Origin: an uncultured Selenomonadaceae bacterium
Lineage (GTDB): Bacteria; Bacillota; Negativicutes; Selenomonadales; Selenomonadaceae
Length of the DNA stretch: 22,245 bases
Direction: 5' to 3'
NCBI GenBank assembly: GCA_937902665.1
Contig: CALELM010000048.1
Span: 1-22,245, forward strand
Shown: positions 14,448-21,123 of the stretch, piece by piece
Numbering within the stretch: position 1 is the first letter of the stretch
Layout: each line of letters starts with the position of its first letter
Translations under genes and position numbers: made by a program
The notes under the pieces: generated by a model
Told to the model about the DNA's origin: nothing
Seen by the model: only the letters and a program-made list of their open reading frames with translations
Database searches by the model: none

Positions 14448-16878
14448 GATGATGTCTTTTGACTGGCTGGTGGACTATGCAACGGGGAAATTTTTCTTCT
14501 ATGTGCTGGATTACAGGGTGCCGGATATTTCTCAGGAATTCAGGCTTTGCCGTGCCTATGCTGCAGGGGGAGAGCGGCGAGGCACGAAGCCCTTTGGGAA
14601 ATACTGGCTGCCGAATGTAGCAGGCGGCTTGAGCAGGCATCAGGAAAAGCTTCGGGTTTTGCTGGGGGACTTTCACTGGCATAAGTTCGTGAAGAAGGGC
14701 GAAGCGTGGGAATCCATGTCCGAGGGAGAGCGGTATCGGCTGAAGGAACAGCGGAACGGATATATCCTGACCGATGTGCTGCGGCATACGGAATATACCT
14801 ATGACATAAAGGGAAGGCTTATCTCCAAGCAGACAGAAAAGCGTCCGCCTCTCGCAATTTCCTATGACGGGAATAAAATACAGGATATCAGGCTTTCCAC
14901 CGAAGATATCATTCACATGGAATATGAGCGGGGGAAGCTGGCAAGGCTGACGGATGCCTTGGGTCGGGAAATTAAGTATCGCTACCAAGGCGAATTCTTG
15001 CAGGAGGTCGTCTATCCCAATGGCGGCATCGTTCGCTATACCTATACGGAGGAGGGCTGGCTTTCCTCCTGCATTGATGCGGAAAACCAGTGCAGGCTTC
15101 GTGTGGAATATGACGAGGAAGGGCATGTGCGGACGTTGTTTTTTGCAGATGGGAGCAGTATCTCTTATGCGTATGATTACCAGAACCGTTGCATGAGGGA
15201 ACGCAGGAGCGACGGAACGGCGGCAGAATATCATTGGAATCGGCAGTATTTGGTCACCCGTATTTGCCATGCGTATGGCGAGGAGACCATGGAATATGAT
15301 GAGGCTGGGCATCTTGTCCGCTATTGCGATTCTATGGGCGGAGTCCTGAGAAGGAAATACGATACGGCAGGCAGGCTGGTATTCGAGGCATATCCCAATG
15401 GCTACGAGAGATACCTTTCCTACAACGCAGAAGGATTCCTGATTCGGGAAACGGACAACTGCGAGGGAGATATCCGTATGCAGTATTCGCCGCAGGGGTG
15501 GCTGACCCAGCGAATGACGTTCCTCGGACGGAAAGAGTGGCGTATCGAGGAAACGGAGTGGGATCGCAAGGGCAGGAAAACGGCTGTCTGGATGGAGGGA
15601 CATGCAACGAGGTATGCCTATGAGGAAAATGCACCGCTTCCTGCCATGCTGGAAACACCCTGCGGAGGAAGGTTCAGCTTTCGCTACGACAAGGCATGGA
15701 GGAAAATGGTAATTCACAGCGAGCTGGGAGAGCGTTCCTTTGGATGGAATCCCATGGACTGCCTTGTGCTGGAGCGGGATGGTGAGGGCAGGGAAACAAG
15801 CTATTTTTATGATTTTTGCGGAAATCCTGTAATAGATTCCCCCGCTTCATCGTATAAAGAAGAAAGGGAAGAATCTTCGCCTTTCGTGCAATGTGAATAT
15901 GACCGAAAGGGAAGGTTGGTTTTGTCACAGACACAGGCACAAAGGGAAGCAAGCAGGGAAGGGCTTTCTCTTTGCACCTTTTACCAGTATGCGCCCAATG
16001 GCTGTATCGAGGAGCGGATGGCTTATGAGGAAGCAGACGGGGAGTCTCGTTTCCGCCTTCGCCGCTGGAAGTATGATGCGCAGGGAAATCCTGTCGAGGT
16101 GCGCACTTGGCTGGAGGGACAGACGCTTCACTCGGCATCAGGCAGGGTGCGTACTGTGAAGATGAGTTATGATGGCATGAGCCGATTGGTGCTGGCGGAG
16201 GACTCGCACGGCGCAAGGCAGGAGTACAGGTACAACAGCCTGAATTGCTGTACCTTGGAAAAACGACTGATTGCGCAGGGAGTGGAGAGAATAATCCGTT
16301 ACGTCTATGACAAGGCAGGCGTGCTTGTGTCGAGAAATGAGCGCATGGACTATGCGAGGAAGGGACAGGTATGCAGGGATCTGCCAGTTCAGGAAGGAAG
16401 GGCGATAGAAGCCTTTTCTCATGATGGCACAGAATTTTCCTGCGAGAAGATGGGCGAGGTAATGAGCCGCAATGCGGCAGGGTGGCCTGTTTCCGTGAAG
16501 GGGCAGGACGGAATCCTGCGGAAGCTTTCTTATGATGCATTGGGGCATGTGACCTGCATAGAAGCAGAGGATGGAACGCAGGAGTTTTTTCGCCATACCG
16601 TATGGGGCAATGTCACGGAGCATCGCACGGGGGAGGGCGTGGAATACTTTTCCTATGATTGCGCAGGCAACGTGACAGGAACGATGGACAGGGAAGGCAG
16701 AAGGAATTCCTACCGATATGACGAGAATAATGAGCTTGTTCAAAAGCAGGAGCAGGGACCGGATATTCGGGGGCATGCCGTTTGCTATGCGGCAGAGCGT
16801 TCCCCACGCAGTCTTTACGAGGCATGCTGGCAGGGCGCAAGGAGGTATCCTGACCTGTCCGGCTACAGCAGGCACTAG
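14413..16878 (+). CDS. Rhs/YD-repeat protein without recognisable toxin tip (821 aa)
   Basis: Rhs-family protein expected to build a beta-cage around cargo. The N-terminal 110 residues show the Rhs entry region (DWLVDYATGKFFF, then LCRAYAAGGERRGTKPFG, then NGYILTDVLRHTEYTYD). About 20 YD-type repeats of the Y-D-x-x-G-R/H-L/V class then run to about residue 780 (for example YDEAGHLVRYCDSMGG, YDTAGRLVFEAYPNG, YDALGHVTCIEAEDG, YDCAGNVTGTMDREG). The usual end of the cage, a DPxGLxGG-like autoproteolysis motif followed by a variable toxin, is absent; the protein stops about 40 residues after the last repeat. ATG 14413 follows AAGGGAGAG; ATG 14449, just after the VgrG stop, is an alternative. Next to VgrG it is probably spike-delivered, or a shell for another gene's product. 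Confidence 0.85.
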   Translation: MVRRYREESLHEMMSFDWLVDYATGKFFFYVLDYRVPDISQEFRLCRAYAAGGERRGTKPFGKYWLPNVAGGLSRHQEKLRVLLGDFHWHKFVKKGEAWESMSEGERYRLKEQRNGYILTDVLRHTEYTYDIKGRLISKQTEKRPPLAISYDGNKIQDIRLSTEDIIHMEYERGKLARLTDALGREIKYRYQGEFLQEVVYPNGGIVRYTYTEEGWLSSCIDAENQCRLRVEYDEEGHVRTLFFADGSSISYAYDYQNRCMRERRSDGTAAEYHWNRQYLVTRICHAYGEETMEYDEAGHLVRYCDSMGGVLRRKYDTAGRLVFEAYPNGYERYLSYNAEGFLIRETDNCEGDIRMQYSPQGWLTQRMTFLGRKEWRIEETEWDRKGRKTAVWMEGHATRYAYEENAPLPAMLETPCGGRFSFRYDKAWRKMVIHSELGERSFGWNPMDCLVLERDGEGRETSYFYDFCGNPVIDSPASSYKEEREESSPFVQCEYDRKGRLVLSQTQAQREASREGLSLCTFYQYAPNGCIEERMAYEEADGESRFRLRRWKYDAQGNPVEVRTWLEGQTLHSASGRVRTVKMSYDGMSRLVLAEDSHGARQEYRYNSLNCCTLEKRLIAQGVERIIRYVYDKAGVLVSRNERMDYARKGQVCRDLPVQEGRAIEAFSHDGTEFSCEKMGEVMSRNAAGWPVSVKGQDGILRKLSYDALGHVTCIEAEDGTQEFFRHTVWGNVTEHRTGEGVEYFSYDCAGNVTGTMDREGRRNSYRYDENNELVQKQEQGPDIRGHAVCYAAERSPRSLYEACWQGARRYPDLSGYSRH

Positions 16879-16893
16879 GAATGGGGTGTTATT

Positions 16894-18327
16894 ATGCCAA
16901 ATGCGTACACGGCGCTGGATGGGATTGAAAGAAGACATATTGTGATAACGGGACTGCAACTGGAGACCTTGGAGGACTTGAGCATTCATCATGAGCCAAA
17001 TATGCAGGCAGTGGCAGTCGTATCGGGAACGATGAAGGATGAGGCGGCGGCAAAGCTCCTGCAGCAGTCTGAGATGGATCCCGTCAAGATAGAGGCAGTC
17101 AAGGCGGAGGACAAGAAGCAGGTTCTTTTCTATGGGAACATTACGGATATTTTTTCGAGGAAGGCGGAGGAAGGGACGTTTGTATCCGTAACCCTGATGG
17201 ATACGAGTGTCCAGCTTACCTTGCAGAGAGGAAGCCAAAGCTTCCAGACTTTGACGAAGAAGTATGCGGATGTCCTGAAGGCGGTTTGCGGCGAACAGGT
17301 TACGATACAATTCAGTGAGAGCGTAAAGGACAAGCCCATTGACAAGCTGGTTCTGCGGCTGGACGAAACGCCGTGGGATTTTGCGCTTCGCATGGCATCC
17401 CGCTTTCAGGCATCGCTCTTTTCGGATCTGACGGCAGAGAAGCCCATGATTTATTTTGGGCTTCGCAAGTCTGGGCAGAATATATCCTTGGTTGGCTGGA
17501 ACATTGAGAAATTCATGGCAGATATGGCATACCAGAAAATGTCAAAGGGCAAGCTGGCAGAAGGCGTGAAGGTCGTGCGGGAGGATTTTGCAAGCAGTTC
17601 CGTCTATACGGGTACCTATGTTTATTTGGGCGATGAGGTAACGGTAAATGACAAAAAATACTTTGTGCGGAGCGTGCAGGCAAGCTTTGTGAGAGGAATC
17701 CTGCAAATGAGCTACGGGCTGGCAGTGAGCGCGAACAGCTTCCTCACAAGCATCGCCTCGCACCCGAATTGCGAGGGGCAGCTCCTGCGGGCGCAGGTGA
17801 AGAAGGCGGAGAAGGACAGGGTGCAGGTGCATTTCGTGGACATTGACGAGAAGTATGACGAAGGCAGCACGGCGTGGCTTCCCTTTGCGACGGTGTACTC
17901 GAGCAAGGACGGGAGCGGCTGGTATGCCATGCCGGAGGTCGGGGACTATGTGCGTGTGATGTTCCCCAGCCGTGAGGAGTCCGATGCCTTTGCCGCAAGC
18001 ACCATCAACATGACACCGATGGCGAAGACGACTGACAAGAGTTTTCGCGCGCCGGGCGGCAGGGAGATTCTCTTGACGGAGAAGGGAATCGAGATTATTT
18101 GCGACCATCAGAAAATCTTCGTGGATCTCTCGATGGAGAAGGGAATCAGCCTCGTGTCCTCCAAGGATATCAAGGTTTCTGCCGATGGCAACATTTCCTT
18201 GGATGCCAAGGGCAGCGTGCAGATTGCTTCCGGCAAGGAAATCGAGATGAAGGTTGGCTCGTCCCATGTCAAGGTTGCGAGCGACCAAATTACGCTGGGG
18301 TCCGGAAAAGTAGTCGTGGGGGGCTGA
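16894..18327 (+). CDS. vgrG: VgrG-type spike protein 2 (477 aa)
   Basis: A second spike subunit, more compact than VgrG 1. The start is ATG 16894 after GGGGTG, 15 bases after the Rhs stop. The gp27-like part covers residues 1-280, with the ETPWDFALRMASRFQASLF block near 159-177 corresponding to ETDWEFLKRLAES in VgrG 1. The OB-fold is at about 292-375 (LLRAQVKKAEKDRVQVHF, STAWLPFATVYSSKDGSGWYAMPEVGD, VRVMFP). A short beta-needle of alternating small/polar strands (residues about 395-477, SLVSSKDIKVSADGNISLDAKG and on) ends directly in VVVGG with no toxin. Its chain ends where VgrG 1 has its insertion and tail. The two copies could form different spikes for different cargo, or a mixed trimer. 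Confidence 0.87.
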   Translation: MPNAYTALDGIERRHIVITGLQLETLEDLSIHHEPNMQAVAVVSGTMKDEAAAKLLQQSEMDPVKIEAVKAEDKKQVLFYGNITDIFSRKAEEGTFVSVTLMDTSVQLTLQRGSQSFQTLTKKYADVLKAVCGEQVTIQFSESVKDKPIDKLVLRLDETPWDFALRMASRFQASLFSDLTAEKPMIYFGLRKSGQNISLVGWNIEKFMADMAYQKMSKGKLAEGVKVVREDFASSSVYTGTYVYLGDEVTVNDKKYFVRSVQASFVRGILQMSYGLAVSANSFLTSIASHPNCEGQLLRAQVKKAEKDRVQVHFVDIDEKYDEGSTAWLPFATVYSSKDGSGWYAMPEVGDYVRVMFPSREESDAFAASTINMTPMAKTTDKSFRAPGGREILLTEKGIEIICDHQKIFVDLSMEKGISLVSSKDIKVSADGNISLDAKGSVQIASGKEIEMKVGSSHVKVASDQITLGSGKVVVGG

Positions 18328-18330
18328 CCG

Positions 18331-19389
18331 ATGAAGATGATAGAAACCATGGAGGAGTACGAGCAGGAGCGTTACCTGCCGCTGGAAACAGCGTTCTTGG
18401 AGCAGGTGAGCGAGTATTTGGGCAGTCACATGGACGAGGTGCGGGATACCTGCCTCAGAGAATGGGAGAAGGCATTGCAGAAGGCAGGGAAAAGGCAGGA
18501 GCAGGAGGGCGTTTCCTGCTCTTATATGTCGTTTTCCATTTTGGGAACCTCCCTGCTTTTGGGAAAGCCCATGATTCAGATAGATTTTTACAATGAGGAA
18601 TGGGTCTTTGGCTCTCCGTGGGAGAGAAGCCGAATGGATGCGTCCTTCCTCTTTCGGGGATGGGAACGCTTTTGCGCAGATGCGCTGGATGATGCATATT
18701 TTCTACGGAGCCGTTTGCGGCGTCCGATGATACGGCCGCTGTTCTTCGGTACGATGGAGAAGGCGGCTTATCTTTTTGCCTGTTGCGCCAAGTATTTCAT
18801 GGGGGAGCTGGCAGGGACGGAGGCATTTCAGGCACTGCAAAAGGCAGGGAGCATGTATGTGACCTGCGGCATGTACCTTGACTGGCAGGAACGCATCTAC
18901 GGCATTGTGCCGCCGGTAGACCTCGATGATCTGGAAAAGGAGATGGATCTGCGGTTTCGGGAGTTTCAGCGGATTATCTATCGGGGACGGCAGTATCAGG
19001 GACTGAATCTCTCGATGGCACGGTTTTCGGACTGCCTGTTCGAGAAGACGATGCTTTCCCATGTTTGCCTGCAGGATGCGAAATTCGTGAGGTGCCGCTT
19101 TCATCGAGTGGATTTTGCGGACGTGCAAATGGCAGGCGCTGACTTTGAGGATTGCCACTTCTACCAGTGCCGATGGGAGCAGGTGACGACCGAGGGGATG
19201 GCAGCAGGGGAATATTTCGGGGAGACGGTTTTTCGGGGATGCTATTTTCAGAATCTTTGTGCAGATGAGTGCAATCTATCGGCGTCCCTCTGGTCGGGAA
19301 CGAAGGCAGAGCAAAGCTCCCTTCATGCGACAGAGACGGGGGACTCGCCGTGGAGGCTTGCGGAGGTGAAGGCAGATGGTGGAGAGTGA
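18331..19389 (+). CDS. Pentapeptide-repeat protein with unknown N-terminal domain (352 aa)
   Basis: The start is ATG 18331, three bases after the VgrG 2 stop, with GGGGGGC upstream; Met3 (18337) is an alternative. Residues 1-210 are a mostly helical domain I do not recognise, with a conserved-looking FYNEEWVFGSPWERSRMDASFLFRG region split near 87-111. Residues 215-322 form a right-handed beta-helix of pentapeptide repeats, A/C-D/x-L/F-x-x (examples: GLNLS MARFS DCLFE KTMLS HVCLQ, and later VDFAD VQMAG ADFED CHFYQ). There is no signal peptide or membrane span. Pentapeptide proteins occur beside VgrG in T6SS loci as accessory or cargo-linked factors. The position right after VgrG 2 suggests a cargo adaptor. 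It overlaps the next gene by 14 bases. Confidence 0.8.
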   Translation: MKMIETMEEYEQERYLPLETAFLEQVSEYLGSHMDEVRDTCLREWEKALQKAGKRQEQEGVSCSYMSFSILGTSLLLGKPMIQIDFYNEEWVFGSPWERSRMDASFLFRGWERFCADALDDAYFLRSRLRRPMIRPLFFGTMEKAAYLFACCAKYFMGELAGTEAFQALQKAGSMYVTCGMYLDWQERIYGIVPPVDLDDLEKEMDLRFREFQRIIYRGRQYQGLNLSMARFSDCLFEKTMLSHVCLQDAKFVRCRFHRVDFADVQMAGADFEDCHFYQCRWEQVTTEGMAAGEYFGETVFRGCYFQNLCADECNLSASLWSGTKAEQSSLHATETGDSPWRLAEVKADGGE

Positions 19390-19909
19390 ATGGTTTCGGC
19401 TGTGCAAGGACAGGGAAATGCCGCCCATCCAAAGCGTCAAGAAGCTTACGCAGAAAAAATATCCATACTTCATGGACGAGCAGTCATTCCGTGCCTTGGA
19501 TGAGGACGTGGCATATTATGAATACCAAGGCTGGAGCATGATGCCGGATATCCTCTTTGAGCCGACCTTTATGATTCTGGATGCCTTGCAGCCCGTCTTT
19601 CGCCAGCTCGAGCCGAGCATGGAGTACCGAGGCTTGCAGCTCTATGCAGCGGAGAAGGTGGACACATCGCCCGTCCCGCTTTACTGGGTGCCGTACCTTC
19701 CCTATACGGACTGCCTTCACGAAGCAACGGAAGTTGTCGCTGGCAAGGCAGGGCGAATCGCAGTGAGAGAGGCCTGCGTGCAGGAGCGGCGGATACTGCA
19801 TGCCAAGCTGCCGGCAGATGACCTGTGGCTCATTTCTCTTGAAGCGGCGGAGTGCCTCCTGCGCAGGCAGCTTGTCGGCATAACCATGGAACGGATCGAA
19901 GTCATGTAA
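19376..19909 (+). CDS. Hypothetical protein, possible immunity or accessory protein (177 aa)
   Basis: The start is ATG 19376 with GGAGGTGAAGG upstream, overlapping the pentapeptide gene by 14 bases. It is a soluble, aromatic and Tyr-rich protein. The pattern of a DILFEPTFMILDALQPVF helix (about 58-75), a following beta region with VPLYWVPYLPYTDCLHEA near 100-117, and a C-terminal SLEAAECLLRRQLVGITMERIEV block (about 153-175) faintly resembles DUF1629/Imm11-type immunity proteins. I cannot confirm that from sequence reading. If it is immunity-like, its target would be cargo encoded nearby; otherwise it may be an accessory or adaptor protein for the pentapeptide or tube-fusion neighbours. Composition matches the GC-rich core genes rather than the AT-richer genes that follow. 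Confidence 0.7.
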   Translation: MVESEWFRLCKDREMPPIQSVKKLTQKKYPYFMDEQSFRALDEDVAYYEYQGWSMMPDILFEPTFMILDALQPVFRQLEPSMEYRGLQLYAAEKVDTSPVPLYWVPYLPYTDCLHEATEVVAGKAGRIAVREACVQERRILHAKLPADDLWLISLEAAECLLRRQLVGITMERIEVM

Positions 19910-19921
19910 GGAGGAAGCATT

Positions 19922-20980
19922 ATGAAATACAATATCATCGTATGCAGGATAGATGGAAAAAATTATGAAGCTCCAGTTGATAAAGAACTAAAGAAGAAAG
20001 TAAAGAGAGAGGATCTTAGTGGAAAGGATAAATTTCTTGATGAAAACTATGATAGAGGTTTTAGCTTTGATGGCGAAAAAAGAGTTACATGTGGTGAAAT
20101 AGAAATCTTTGAAGTAGAGAAAAATGACTTTTTTCAGACAATAGATGAATCCATTACAAGTGCTGTGCCATTTATGGGAAAGAAATCCATAAGCGATGCG
20201 CAAGCACTGCGTACTGTATCAATAGGAGAATTGGTAAAATTAAAAAGAAATATGTATGGGGAGAGTTGGTTAATTGAAGATCCCAAGACTCATAGTTCAG
20301 AATATACGGCTAAGACAATCGAAATGGCTCGTGGAAAAGCATTGGGAGAATTTGCTTATACATCGTTTGATATCGAAATCAAGGGAAGGTGCTATGTAGC
20401 AAAGCAAAAGATGAATGACCTTGGCTACTTGGCGAACTGGTGCAATGACGTTGTGAATCCCTATCGCACCCTGATTCTTATGGTAGATATGCCGAAGGTA
20501 CAAGATTACAATGACGGCTCGGAGGGGAGATTAAAAAGCTTTGGCAAATGGCTGATAGGAGATGCGAGCGATAAGCAGGCTGGAGTGCAGGAGGAGAACT
20601 ACAAGAAGGGAAACGACAGCTCGATTCCTTACAGGACGATTATCCTGACCTATGCCTATGTCGTGCATTACGAGGAAAGCTATGATGACCAAGCGGGAAC
20701 GGGAACCTATACCTTGGTCGTGCGCCAGCATAAGGAGGCACTCAGGGATGTCATCATCAAGGAAAGAAAAAAGATGGGGAATGAAAAAGAAGGCTCGCTG
20801 GGACCGAAGATTACGGAAGCGGCAAAAATGAAATCAGCCAATATGGCTCTTGAAAGAAATATTGTAGACAATAGTATTGGTGCTAGCCAAAATATAATAT
20901 CTACTGCTTCTACGATAACGGGTTTCACGAAATTTGGAAAACCGAAAGATATCTATAAACCAGAAGAAACAAAGAAATAG
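19922..20980 (+). CDS. Extended Hcp-like tube-motif protein, possible cargo (352 aa)
   Basis: The start is ATG 19922 after the strong site TAAGGAGGAAG. It contains the tube signature of the two small genes at the window start: IEIKGR near 150-155, LANW near 169-172, YRTLILMVD near 180-188, and Tyr250-Glu-Glu with Gly259-Thr-Gly261 and Arg268-Gln269 (compare YQEK/GAG/RQ and YKEE/GTG/RQ). Around it are an N-terminal extension of about 145 residues rich in Lys/Asp, a roughly 45-residue insertion in which the YRTLIL strand appears to recur as YRTIIL, and a Lys/Asn/Thr-rich C-terminal tail of about 80 residues. Composition is mosaic: the tube core is near 48% G+C in the line counted, while the N- and C-terminal parts fall to 30-35%. 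This suggests a conserved tube module carrying acquired segments, like an evolved Hcp cargo. No catalytic motif is seen. Confidence 0.78.
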   Translation: MKYNIIVCRIDGKNYEAPVDKELKKKVKREDLSGKDKFLDENYDRGFSFDGEKRVTCGEIEIFEVEKNDFFQTIDESITSAVPFMGKKSISDAQALRTVSIGELVKLKRNMYGESWLIEDPKTHSSEYTAKTIEMARGKALGEFAYTSFDIEIKGRCYVAKQKMNDLGYLANWCNDVVNPYRTLILMVDMPKVQDYNDGSEGRLKSFGKWLIGDASDKQAGVQEENYKKGNDSSIPYRTIILTYAYVVHYEESYDDQAGTGTYTLVVRQHKEALRDVIIKERKKMGNEKEGSLGPKITEAAKMKSANMALERNIVDNSIGASQNIISTASTITGFTKFGKPKDIYKPEETKK

Positions 20981-21123
20981 TTCATCAACAGGTACTGTGT
21001 TGAGTGAATTGCGGAAAGGCAAGAGAAAACGTAGGAAGGACGGAGAATGAAACGCAGGGAATGCAAAGCTTGCGTGAATGAAAAGCAGAGAAAAAGCAAC
21101 TGCTCGTGAAGAGGGGGATGGAA
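20981..21123 (+). other. 143-base intergenic gap between the two extended tube-motif genes
   Basis: Longer than any other gap in this array apart from the tube-to-J-protein leader. It contains a small imperfect stem (CAACA/TGTTG at about 20985-21003) with no T-run, and a 20-residue frame (21047-21109) too short to trust. GAGGGGG at 21111-21117 is the ribosome binding site of the next gene. I see no clear promoter boxes. It may be a boundary between cassettes. Confidence 0.35.

Noticed and set aside
14386..15717. 443-residue minus-strand open frame opposite the Rhs gene
   Set aside because: The plus strand shows clear YD repeats throughout. The antisense product has no recognisable motif, so it is a shadow frame.
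16840..16893. Frameshift that might have removed an Rhs toxin tip
   Set aside because: No continuation of Rhs-like or other coding sequence exists in other frames before VgrG 2 starts 15 bases later, so a simple frameshift does not explain the missing tip.
16138..17310. 390-residue minus-strand open frame spanning the Rhs/VgrG 2 junction
   Set aside because: It is antisense to two well-supported genes and shows no motif.
21047..21109. 20-residue frame with a CxxC between the tube-fusion genes
   Set aside because: It is too short, has a weak ribosome site and lacks context support. Chance is more likely.
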